DNA of 64,000 nucleotides from Viscum album (taxonomy: Eukaryota > Streptophyta > Magnoliopsida > Santalales > Viscaceae): contig OY728159.1 of assembly GCA_963277665.1 (NCBI GenBank), positions 1,022,335,343-1,022,399,342 on the forward strand, given 5' to 3'. Every line of letters starts with the position of its first letter. The stretch's first letter is position 1. The notes beneath the pieces were generated by a model that was given only the letters and a program-made list of their open reading frames with translations, made no database searches and was not told the DNA's origin. The position numbers and the translations under genes are program-made. Below are positions 36,700 through 47,565 of this stretch, in pieces.

Positions 36700-39458
36700 A
36701 ATTTTTTATTTATCTAGGCCTTAGTTTCCATTTCTTACCAATCCTTATAACACCCTTCTTAGAAGACACATTCCATAAAACATGATCTCCCACTTGAAAT
36801 TACATATCTATACATCAGTTGTTAACAAAGATATTTTACCTACATTGAGCTACTATAATATATATCTAGATAGTATTTACGTTCAACATTTTCTCCTTAA
36901 TATATTCTGATCCAATAAGATTCTTCTATTTAACTTCATCGATACAATTTGGACCAAAACCTCTCCTTCAAGATAATCCTTTATAAATTTGTATTTGAAT
37001 AATTTAATGGAATCTATTATTATTAGAGGAATCCAAGAAATATATATATGGATTCCAAATACCAGAAAAGTCAATTTAAAATGTCCTCAACATGTCTTAT
37101 ATTGTTTTAATAGGCCTTTTAGACTATCTATTATTTTGAGGATGATATTTGGTGGTAAAATGAAGCTTAGTATCAACATCCTTGTGACTAATTTTCTTCA
37201 ATTTTGACGTAAGTCATGGATCATGAATAGAAAAAATTGTTAGAGGTAAACCATGAAGTCTAAAATATATTTTATTATAGATCCATGTGTGGAACATAGG
37301 AGGTATATCTTCTTCTATAGTGATGAAATGTGGAGATTCGGTAAAGTGATCAATAATAACCCACAAGGAATCATTTATTCTAGAATAATTTAGAAATCTA
37401 GGGAAAAAATATAGTAATTTCATCACATATCCACATACGAATTGGTATATGTTACATGAATTCTTTAGGATGTTCTCTCTTAGCCTTCGTATTATCCCAC
37501 CAAAAAATATTACTTCAAATCCTTATACATATTGGTGCTACCAGGGTGTGTTGAGAAATTCTTGATTTTAGAATCATATAATAATTCCATTTTCTTTTTA
37601 TGTATAGATACCTCACAAAGCCTCTATTTAAATTATATACCACTATCATCATAAATGAAGATTACCAATTTCCCATCATTTATGGATTTTATTTTAATTT
37701 GAGTAGTCACATCATCATTATGAGAAACTTTTTTATTTTCCTATAAAGATGATTTTATAATAATTTGAAAAAGGAGTGATTTACCCCTTCTTTAATAATT
37801 ACCATATATATATATATCCACCAAATCAATGAACATATGATCCATTATAATCCTTATTTTGGTTTGGTATCCATTATCATTCATACTCAATTCATTATCT
37901 ACCTTATTTTCCTTCCATATGTGGTTGTATATTGGGAAGTGACAATCCATGAGTATTTCAATCCATAACAATTGCCTTTGGTTGAGATCTTTCAATTATA
38001 GAGTATATTTATAACACTTATGATATTTATATATCTTATATATTTTACAATAGAGTTGAGGTATCCACATTTTTTAAAGAAATTATTGCAATTTTGAACT
38101 CAAGATCAGGGTTTGGATAGTTTTTTTAGGGTCTTAAACTTCCTTTATTCAAAGGAAATGACATTATAATTTTATATAAGGATAAAACCAAGTAATTTTT
38201 TAAATAAGTCACTATATATAACAAAAATCCATTCTTTCCCAATGGTAGAGTCATTATCTAAGCATTGAACAATCAACTCATTGATTTCTCAAAACATTCC
38301 GAACAATACATTTCCTATATGAACTTAACCGTTTTACACTTAATATTTATTAATAGGCACCATATCAAAGAATTTTTCAAAAAAAAAAATCAAATATAAT
38401 GACCTAAAATGCCATGGAAAAAGTGTACCGTAGTTATGTTCATCATTATAGGCCTTTTTTACAAGTATTTTCTTTACAAGATTAACTAAGATTTCATCCT
38501 TAGAGAATATATATCCAACAAAAGAAACTTTTTGATACCAAAGTTCACACATGCTATGTTTTCCATTTCACTCTTTTCCTATAGTATTATTAATAATTGT
38601 CAACATGTGATTCTCATGGTCCTCATATCTTATATATTATACCAATATATCATCAATAAGTACTAAACCAAACAATAATGATATTCCATTAATAATTTAT
38701 TTTTATGATCCAGAAAAATAGAGGGAATGTTAGTTTATCAAAATGAAATTACTATAAACTTAAAAAGTCTATACCTCACATGAATTGTTGTCATTATAAT
38801 ATCTTCCTTATTTAATTACAATTTATTATACCTAGAATGAAGGTAATTATTTGAAAAATATGGATCTCTATGATGTTGATTGAATAATTAAACAATACAA
38901 GGATGATGATACCTTCTCTTTGTATGTATAACATTAATTTATTTATAATAAATACATATCCTCATATATCTATCTTTATTCATAATGAAATTAATAGGGG
39001 TTCACCAAGGTTAAACACTAAAGTTTCTAAACACCTTATCACACATCTCCTATATTTTTTTCATTAACTTCAATAATACTATAGTTTCTATTCTATAAGG
39101 GGTTTTTTTGATATAGGTCTTTCATCAAGTATTAAATCATTGGAAAACTAAAATTCACACTCTGGTTAATGAACATGTAATTATTCTATAAATACCTCAA
39201 TGTATACCTATAAAATAGGTACATCCTCAATATCGATACTACCTTTACATCTATAGAATGTTTCTTCTCTTCTTATGTAAAAATATCATTTAGAAGAGCT
39301 TCAAGAGGTGGATCTCGACTTGATCGAACTGATAAAGTATCACCTATAATGAGAAGGAATTCCATATTTTCATCAATAATAATAGTAACATTCTCTTGTA
39401 AATAAAATCTTAAATTATATTTTTAATGAAATATCATACTATGTATTATATGAAATTT
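36700..39458 (-). pseudogene. Gypsy pol remnant F: RT, RNase H and integrase
   Basis: Read from right to left on the minus strand, the order is that of a chromovirus pol. An RT N-terminal piece (about 38950-39100) and the RT block LWYQKVSFVGYIFSKDEI (38340-38552) match the RT region [18 protein letters not shown] of the 62-kb copy. An RNase H C-terminal piece (37792-37995) follows, then the integrase core (37214-37426) with VIIDHFTESPHFI and RLHGLPLTIFSIHDP, matching the usual V-DR-TKSAHF and SDRDP blocks. The NNSYHS-like segment and the GDHV...IRIGKKWKL...PRYIGPFEI tail come last (36700-37074). Stops and frameshifts are dense. It is followed by LTR F and preceded by a protease remnant, so it is the inside of one degraded Tekay-like element. 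Confidence 0.8.
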
Positions 39459-39701
39459 TTATAAATGCACAATACTCAAGTCTAAAAATAGCATACATTT
39501 AAGTGTCGTAATGGAAAATGATTGAAACATCCTTGTTGAAGTGATATTTCCACTAGGAATGTTGACTGAAAACACCCTCCACATGGTGATATGGAAATAT
39601 ATAGTTTTATTAGAAAACATAGAAGATATAAATGGGTATGAAGATACAAAATCAAACAAATCATTACATAAATTTGAAGATATTATTAATATAATTTCCA
39701 C
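39459..39701 (-). pseudogene. Retropepsin (aspartic protease) remnant of gypsy element F
   Basis: An 80-residue open stretch contains DFVSSYPFISSMFSNK followed by FSVNIPSGNITSTRMF and a CMLFLDLSIVHL end. The layout matches the gypsy protease of Tekay elements: active-site D-S/T-G, a SHSFIS-type segment, a VxTPSGN-type loop and a DLIVL strand. The catalytic triplet reads D-F-V, so the Gly and Ser/Thr are lost and the enzyme could not work. It is directly upstream, in element orientation, of the RT remnant, the normal gag-PR-RT order. Confidence 0.7.
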
Positions 39702-39759
39702 TACATATTTAAGAACATGGAACTTGGTTGTAGTTATTATGTAAGATTTGATTTCTCAC

Positions 39760-39935
39760 AAATCACACAAAATTTATATTTCAAAATCAATACATAGAAA
39801 CATAGATATATCTTTATTATTAATGAAATTAATAGGGGCTCAAAAAGATGAAACACTAGAGTTTATAAACCCTGTTTCCCACATCTTCAATATTTTTTTT
39901 ATTTAACTTCGATATATTTATATTTTCTATTCTAT
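39760..39935 (-). pseudogene. Second RT N-terminal fragment, duplicated next to the protease
   Basis: tctttatt-ttaatgaaattaatagggg and the following 100 bases (39810-39935) repeat the text at 38965-39105, which is the RT N-terminal part of element F. The two RT fragments lie about 845 bases apart in the same orientation with the protease between them, so one came from another copy or from an unequal exchange. It abuts the truncated end of LTR E. Confidence 0.6.
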
Positions 39936-39939
39936 AGTA

Positions 39940-41019
39940 GTTACGGTTAACACTGAAGACTATCATAGTGTACTGGGTTTACTCCACAAACCATCATAGT
40001 AGTAAAGGATGATTACCAAGACTATAATTGAGGAAACATTCCCTCACTGAACTGGGTTCACTTCCCATTATAGTCCTATTAATCTCATGAGATAACTATC
40101 CTTACATAATTTATTATATGGATATATTGGTCCCACACGTTATATAAATAAAATCATATATATGTGTGATAAAATATTATAAAACATTAAACTTATCAGA
40201 ACACATGAAATGAAATTGGTTTGAAAATTTTTATCACCTAATAACATGTGGAGAAGAAATAGGTTTCATATGAATTTCATGTTCTCATCATATCATAACC
40301 CAAGGAAAAAGGATGGGTTTCATAATCATTCAATATTTTCATCATTACATTGACTATGAAAAATGAACATGTTTCATAGAAAATAATTTTTTTATCATAA
40401 CATAACCCATGGAAAATTAATGAGTTTCATTAAAATTTCACAATTTCATCATATCCTAACTCGTGTAAAAGGAATAAGTTTCATAAAAATCTTGTTATCA
40501 TTAAAATAAAACATCTATAGAAAGATTAAACTTGATATCCTTTGATAATATCACTAGTAAATAATAAGAGAAATCAAGGGTTGTTTTCTTTGATGAGTAT
40601 ACATTCCATTACAAGATCATGAAAACATTCTTTGAGAAAATATCATTTATACTTTGAAAATCATTTATCAAATTATAAAAACAAAAAAAATATTATGAAT
40701 GTAAATTTCAATGAAAATAACATTGTAAAATTATTAATTATAAATTCATATATTGATCAATCAAGGTAGTTGTAAATTCCATTTCTTCCACACATGTTAA
40801 TAGAAAAAATTCCCCTCACATTTTTTTAAGAATTCAAAAAGTACCTCATTATGAAAATGACATGATGATTCAATTTAAAACATTTTTTAAAATTAAATCA
40901 TGGTTAAAAATGACCTAAAAAATCTAATAATAATAGTAAAAAAATATATTTAATTATATATTATAGAACCATGATCAAATATATCATAAAATATATTATT
41001 TTATTATAAGATTTTGTAA
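39940..41019 (-). mobile_element. Tekay-type gypsy LTR E, distal part (split by insertion)
   Basis: It matches LTR H in reverse: the gactatcatag and actgaac-ggtt block near 39960-40070, ctcatgagataa and ggtcccacacg near 40090-40140, the cataacccatg-aaaa repeats, and aaaaagtacctc-tatgaaaa (40838-40858, as 57596-57616). The terminal few hundred bases of the LTR are missing at the left border. Its other half resumes at 50429 across the inserted gypsy element. Confidence 0.7.
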
Positions 41020-41159
41020 TGAATAAGATTTTTTTGGTTTCAATTTTATAAATATTTTGGAAAACTTTCGACATTGGGAACTAATACAGAGTGCGATTTC
41101 TATGCTCGGTGTGCCCATAATGCTCTATTAAAAAATGTCATGTTTTAAATAGAATTTTA

Positions 41160-41640
41160 TAGATTTTCCGAGAAAAGATGAATAACTCTTAAAGGGGTTC
41201 TCAAATCATAAATTCGAGGGCACCGTTATATTGTGGATGAAAGGTTTACCCTAAGTGAAAGTTAATTTTTGTTGGTGCATCCTTCAGTGAGAAAACCTGA
41301 ACATGGAATAACTGTAAGTAAAATAATTAAATTAAATTATTTTATTTTTTGAGTCCATATAACTCTTGAAAGGTGAGTGAAATTTAAAATCAGAGACCAC
41401 CGTTGAGCTCGTATGGGCGTGTTTTCCTTATGCGGAGCCTATCATTGGCTGGCACGCGCCAAATGTGGAATGTAGTTTCTTGGGATGGGATCATAAATAA
41501 AATAATAAAATAAATATTTTTTTTCTAATAACTCATAAATGGTAACTAGGATAAGAAATATGAGAGTACCATTGAGCTCGTGAGGGAATGCTTTCTTGAT
41601 GCAGGGCCTAACCTCGACAGGCACAGGTCAAGGGTAAATA
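41160..41640 (+). repeat. Threefold internal repeat in the nested 5' LTR
   Basis: Units beginning ataactcwtaaa-g and continuing through gaccaccgttgagctcgt and a lagging cttatgcggagcctaac-like tail occur near 41190, 41360 and 41526, a period of about 165-170 bases. The same three units appear in the 3' LTR near 47730, 47900 and 48070, so the triplication predates insertion. Confidence 0.7.
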
Positions 41641-42664
41641 TTAATTTTTGGGCGTTTTAAGGAAAAATAAAATTAACTTAAAATTTTTATTTTATAAAAA
41701 AATTATTCACTACAATGTAGTGATGAAGAAACTGTTTAATTTCACAAATGAAATAAAAAAAATGATGTGACAACTCAGAAAATTGAAATACTGAAACATG
41801 TTACCTCCATTAAGTTTATTAACAGAGATACGAGATCGGAGGGATCCTAGAGTTTACTCTAAATCCTTGGAGGAAATTTGTTGGTGAACGAAGATAGGTG
41901 ACTAAAGATGAATGACGACTGATCAATGAACATATTTGGTTTATATTTCGGTGTATTGGAAAACAATGAACTCAAGATTCAACCTTTGTCAATGATGAAT
42001 CCAAACCCAATTAGCTGTTTATTTATAAGTGTCTACCTTTCCACCATTCTTCCGTTCTAAACAAATAATGTGGGTCAATTCAATAACAAATTGACCAGTT
42101 GTTCGATCGTCTATGCATGAATGTTATTTTTCATGCAGGGAGTTATGGGAAGTTGGATTCATATTTTTTATAATTCGTTAAACTCATAACAAAAAATGAA
42201 TAACACTGACACGAACAAAGTCCATGGTTCGTCTTTCATGTGTTCCTTGCGCATCCTTTTAGTCTTCCCTTTTCTTCTATTTTTCATGATGCGACGACAA
42301 CTGCTATACACGAAGGCCCACAATGTTAGATCCACCATGGAATGAGGATGAGGGAGGCGACAATACAAGGTGAAAGACCACTATCATGGGATCCGGGAAT
42401 GGTTGGGGTATATCCGCGGCCAGGTGGCCATGGTTGTGATGGAAGGCCGTGGCCAGGAGGGCCACAATGGCAGCATGGGAAGCCATCCTGAATACCAGCG
42501 GTGGTGGAACCCATGATAAAAACTACATATGGTTGACTAGGGTTGATTCTTGCAGGAGGTAGTATGAGCCGTTAGTGTGTCTTTGTAGCAGGTAGTGACC
42601 AGAGTGGCCTGCAATGGGGTGGAGACACGTAGTTAGCGGATGACATGTGTGTATGTGTGTGTGT

Positions 42665-42677
42665 GGGGGGGGGGGGG
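42665..42677 (+). repeat. G13 homopolymer after a GT run
   Basis: A (GT)n stretch leads into thirteen G. It is absent from the partner LTR, so it arose after insertion or is a sequencing or assembly weak spot. Confidence 0.9.
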
Positions 42678-43951
42678 TTTTCAGCTAAACCAACCATGTA
42701 ATGTGGACCGGATGTGGTACCTACCACGTCCGAGCTTGAATGAACCAGCCCTCCATTGCAGGCTGCGTCAGAGGGGGGTAACTGGCCGTTGGGAGGCCCA
42801 GCTAGACAGAAACCGGCCTGCCCGTATAGGATGGGCTAGAGAAGGGGAACTGAGCTACTAGACCCTTGGCCTAATGGGATATGTCCAAAAAGCCAAATGG
42901 GACTAGCCATTGGGTCAAGCTAGACTGGGTCAGTCGAGACCCGACTAATCCATTTTAACTAAATGACTCATAACTTTCAAACTGTGGATCCGATTGGTGA
43001 TCCATTTTAGCATTGGTTCCCTCAGGAGGAGATTGAAATTTTGATATAATCCATATGAGTTTTCGTAGATTTTGAAATATGACAAATTTCTTGATGTGTA
43101 GATTCTCTTGAAATCAAGCATGCTACGATAATGAATCCAATAGGAAAGCATACCTCAACAGACCAGTAGACGAGTAGACCTCACGGGCCCAGTAGACCAA
43201 TGAACCTTAGTGATCTAACTGTCCCATATGAAGAGTGATTCTTTGTGATCCAACAACCCTACGAACTCATCAAGGATTTTTTCTTCAATAGTACAAGGTT
43301 CTAAGTGTTATGACTGATATTATTTCTTTCTATAATTTAGGTTATACCTATGTGATATGACTGTAGAGACTCTCTTGACTATACATCATAGAGGCTAAAC
43401 TTGGTGTACCTCTTTGGTAGTATACTTTGTGTATTGTTTTGTGGTATGAATTTGTAGTTTGGGGTCCTTTCTTATTATTGTTTTACTCACCCCAGCACAG
43501 GTTTTGTCTCACGTGTCATGACTTGTGAATACGATCAACAAATTTATATAGCCCTTGGTGGACCCAAGATATGTGGTTTTAAGAGTATCCTGATAGAGGA
43601 TATGTGCTTCTACGACTTCAGGAATCTGTTTCAATACCTACTCTTCAGGTAGGGTTTTTTGTGGAGGAGTTCTAGAGACTTGTACTTCAACTTTTATATT
43701 TCAATTGGGATTGTATTCTGGCCCTGTAAACCTTCAGTTTTATACTTTCATACCTTTTATTTTTTTTACTTAGTGTATTAACCATTCAATATATTTTTGT
43801 TGGAGTAATGCGTGCATGTACAGATACATAGGAATATTATTCTCATTTGTATGGGATATGCTTACTCGGTGAAAGTCTCCAACCTCTAGCTTATGGGAGA
43901 CGGTCTGGGGGTAGTCACTATAGTGACCCCTGGGGAAGGGTCATGATAGAG

Positions 43952-43964
43952 TCGTATCAGAGGA
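43952..43964 (+). other. Primer-binding site of the nested gypsy element
   Basis: tcgtatcagagga lies three bases after the LTR end. It differs by one base from the TGGTATCAGAG core for initiator tRNA-Met. Confidence 0.75.
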
Positions 43965-44179
43965 GTTCTGTTCTACCATAAAAACCCAATGTCTATGAGT
44001 TTTTTTGGGGAAATAGTGGTAAGTGTTTTGAGATTGGATTTTGGGTAAGGGAATCCAATGTTGGTGTGGAAATAGACAAATCCATACCCTAGGACCCTGA
44101 ATTCTTATTTTCAACTCGGTACAAAAAAAACTTCTTGTAGGGGGAACAAAAGATATTACACACATCATATAGTAATGGG

Positions 44180-45300
44180 TTGAGTTTTCTATGTCCTTCT
44201 TGAGTCAGCTCACCAGGTATACACTATTGATCATGGTATATTCATGTGTGTTTCAAGATGCTTCCATGTAGACAACCATCTAGGATTGCACAACATGATC
44301 ACGAGGATGATCTAGAGGGTGACATGATGGGTACTTGGGTTTGTACTAAAGAAAACACCACCGGGTGGTGTACCATCTATACCACCACCTGTAGAGTATC
44401 ACATGATACTCATAGTACTAGTGGATGAGATGCGTGAGTTGAGTGCACTTCATGAGTTTCAGCGACAGAGAACCATCTAGTTCCGAGGTGATCCCAACTC
44501 ATAGGTAGTTAAGGATTGGTTGGATGTGGGGAACAAGTTTTCTACCTAGTCATGACACCATTAGATCATATGACGGTCCTGGAAGTGATCATTCAATTAG
44601 GATCAGTAAGGTGATGGTGGGGTTTAGATTAACTAATCTTACGATGAGGTGACTCTTCTATTGATAGAGATTGAGTAGAATTACTAAATAATGGTATATA
44701 GCTATAAAATATAAGTGTTATACATTCCCAAGAGATTCTATAACTTCAATGGGATGAAATGACAGAAGATGAGTATTAATCGTGGAATAATAACAATTAC
44801 ATGTACTCTATGAATATCATACGACTAGTGATTCAGGGCTCCAACCTCCAAGTGAGGTGTGTATTGGGAAATCCGAGCCCAAACTATTCTTCTATTAATT
44901 CCTACATATACTAGGGTTCTAAAGAGAACCTTTTTTGTTGAATATTATTTGGATGAGAAGATAAAATTTGTGGATATCAGTAGTTGGAAAACAATAATCT
45001 GAAGTCAGTCTAAGAGACTTGGACGTGTGAGACGTTCTGAGAAGGGGTTCTGTGATCGGGTATCTACAGCTGAGGGTTCATAGGGTGAGTCATGTAGGCA
45101 TAGGAATAGGTAATTATTTTCAAAATATGACATGGGACATCTCGATATAGATTTTATATCCCTTGGTGCTAATAGTGAAATGGTGGATGGGTGACCGGGA
45201 CGGAGATAGTGATAGGAATAAATTAATTTTCAGGGAGACAGATGTGGCATAAGATATGAGAGACCATCAATAGGTGGTATACATTTTCAAATGTTACAAC
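44180..45300 (+). pseudogene. Gag remnant of the nested gypsy element
   Basis: The best landmark, near 44440-44535, is an LHEFQRQRTI frame followed after a stop by FRGDPNS, stop, VVKDWLD. This is the F-x-G-DP...W-L signature at the start of the plant retrotransposon gag domain, preceded by a Pro-rich linker as usual. Further gag words such as FVDISSWK lie near 44965. I could not find an intact CCHC knuckle or protease triad before RT begins. All frames are interrupted. The two stops next to the FRGDP block fit single C-to-T changes. Confidence 0.65.
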
Positions 45301-45359
45301 CACCACCCCAATTTGGTTCACACCATGCTCAGGGAGTTGGAGGCCCGAGGAAGAGAGTA

Positions 45360-47500
45360 GCTGCATGTTGTCAATGATGTATTTCTTTAATATGCTTCCA
45401 GGTTCACCTCCCTATTGGGAGATAGAATTATTCTTTGTTATAAACCCTATGATGGAACCTATATCAGCACCAGAATATTGGATGGCTCCCATGGAGCATT
45501 GTAAATTGAGGGTACAGTTGGAGGACTTTCAAAGGAAGGGCTTTGTGAGACCCAATGTTTCACTATGGAAAGCCCCAATATTGTTTTCCCAGAAGGTAGA
45601 CACAAGATTGAGGTTATGTGAGGACTTTCAGTTCCAGAATTAGGTAAACGTGAAGAATAAGTATCCACTACCGAGGATCGATGATCTCATCAATCATCTG
45701 AAGGGACCGAGATGGTTTTTGGAAGTTTATATTGCTTGAGAAAAACTATGTGACACACGACTATGAGTTGGAAGCAGTAGTCTTCACCATGAAGATGTGG
45801 TGAAACTACCTTTTGGGAGAATGATTTATCATTTACTCTAAACATAATATTACCAAGTATATATTCTCTGAGAAGGATTTTAACCTGAGATAGAGATGAT
45901 GAATGTAGTCCCTCTGGGACTATGAATTTTAAGTAGTCTATACTCTTGGTAAGAGAAATGTGGTATCAGATGCTATTTGTATGAGATCCTGTTCATACTT
46001 GTTGAATGATGAAATAGAGAATATTGTCTCATTACAGTTATAATTTGTGGATAGATATGATTAATATTACCTCTAATTAGTGGTTGTTACCCCTCCACTC
46101 TTATGTGAGTCATGGAGGCATAACATGATGTTACAAATAGAGTCACATTACATGCTCATTTGTCCACAGGGAATGCCCCTGATGGATATTCTAAAGGTGG
46201 GAACACATTATTCCTTTCAAAGGATGCACATTAGTGGAAGTGGATTCCTGTAGTTTCAAGATGCATCATGATACGCATGTGGGTGTTAAGGCACACACCG
46301 AGGATAGTGGAACAAGTTGAAGATGGGATTAATCATTGATATAAGAGATGAGAACTTGTTTAATTAGTTCTTTGGATTGTCCAAACACCGTGCCGAGCCC
46401 ATGTACTTAGAAGAGCTTGTTGTTTTATTCCTTAGGGTGCCGAGTTAAGAGTGATAAATGATATCAATGGAATTTGTGCCGGTTTTATCATGTAATTCTA
46501 GGAGAAAAAGTATCATTTGGGTAATTGTTGGCCAACTAACAATGTCTGTTACTTCTTAGATATTTGGAAATAATGTTTTTTAGAGATCATGGGATGAATC
46601 CACATCTAATATATAGTTAGAATCCACAAAATCCCATCAATGATAGTCTCAAATAGAAATTCAAAATATAAATATCAGTTATGGAAGGGATTGCAGGAGG
46701 CATTTGGGACTCAGATGCACATGAGAATAAGTTTCCACCCACAAACAGACAACTAGATAGAGCAGATCATTCAAGTACAAGAAGACTTGCTATGTGCTTG
46801 AATCCTCACCATTATTTTCTATAGTTGGGAAGATCACTAACATCTAGTGGAGTTTTCATACAATAATAGCTACCACTCCACCATTGCAATGTCATCATTC
46901 TTGGACTTACATAAGCGACCCTTCAGATTGCCACATTGCTGGACTAATGTTATAGAAACAACTCTCATGGGCTCGGAGTTGGTGGAAGATAATATAGAGC
47001 AGGTGAATGTAATATTGGAGTGGATGAAGACTATATATATCCATCATAAGTATTATTATTATAGGAAAAAGAGAACCTTGGGATTCGATTAGGTAGACCA
47101 TGTGTTTCTTCAGGTATCTCCTCGACATGAAATAAAATGATTTGGACAGGGTGGCATGTTATCTTTATGGTTCATCAAACCATTTTTGATACTCTTTAGA
47201 GTGGGTGAGGTGTCGTACCACTTAGCTCTACGGCCACTATTAGAAAAGGTCCACGACAACTTCTAGGTGTCCCACCTGGGGAGATATGAACATGAACAAT
47301 AAAAAATCATTTATTAGGCTAAGTTTGATGTTGATGATGGGGTATATTTGGTGGAGTTTATAGTGGAGATTGAGGATCACCAGGAGAGGACCCTCCAAGG
47401 GTGATTTATTACTCTAGTTCATGTCTGGTAGAAGTATATGAAATCTCAAATAGAGTGTGTACGAGTGGGAGGATCAGGTTCGTGATTATACGCTCATATA
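45360..47500 (+). pseudogene. Pol remnant of the nested gypsy element, with internal RT deletion
   Basis: The frame at 45365-45643 covers the RT N-terminal part: LPGSPPYWEIELFF, APEYWMAP, KGFVRPNVSLWKAPILF and LRLCEDFQ match the [27 protein letters not shown] and LRLCIDYR blocks. After [16 protein letters not shown] the sequence jumps at about 45735 straight to RNase H (NYVTHDYELEAVVF), so the RT palm with its YVDD box is missing. Integrase follows: an ISMEFV word where ISMDFV carries the first catalytic Asp (46465), EFSYNNSYHSTI (46847-46900), a VSPR...GEVSYHLAL tail (47117-47225), and a chromodomain-like end ITLVHVWW...AHIF (47400-47510). Stops are frequent. Confidence 0.85.
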
Positions 47501-47565
47501 TTTAGGAATACCATTGTTTGGAATTTAGGGATATAAAGCCTAAAGGTTGGGAAAACGAAAGGAAT

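Larger units (their letters stand above)
41020..43948 (+). mobile_element. 5' LTR of the nested plus-strand gypsy element
   Basis: About 2.93 kb, paired with 47566-50428. Matching blocks run throughout: the AT-rich start, the ataactcataaatg repeats, the gtcaattca-taacaaattgaccag segment, the GC-rich gargggccaYgatgg stretch (42300-43000 versus 48850-49320) and the gtttactcacccc region. The start base is uncertain. The end is gggtcatgata, just before a PBS. The central GC-rich part gives several overlapping open frames with no domain (for example 42304-42514), which I do not count as genes. Many differences between the two LTRs indicate an old insertion. Confidence 0.8.

Noticed and set aside
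42304..42861. Cluster of open frames on both strands in the GC-rich part of the nested LTR
   Set aside because: They are in LTR sequence, are not kept in the partner LTR, and show no domains.
45459..45668. Minus-strand frame opposite the RT remnant
   Set aside because: It overlaps real RT text on the plus strand (45365-45643) and has no motif of its own.
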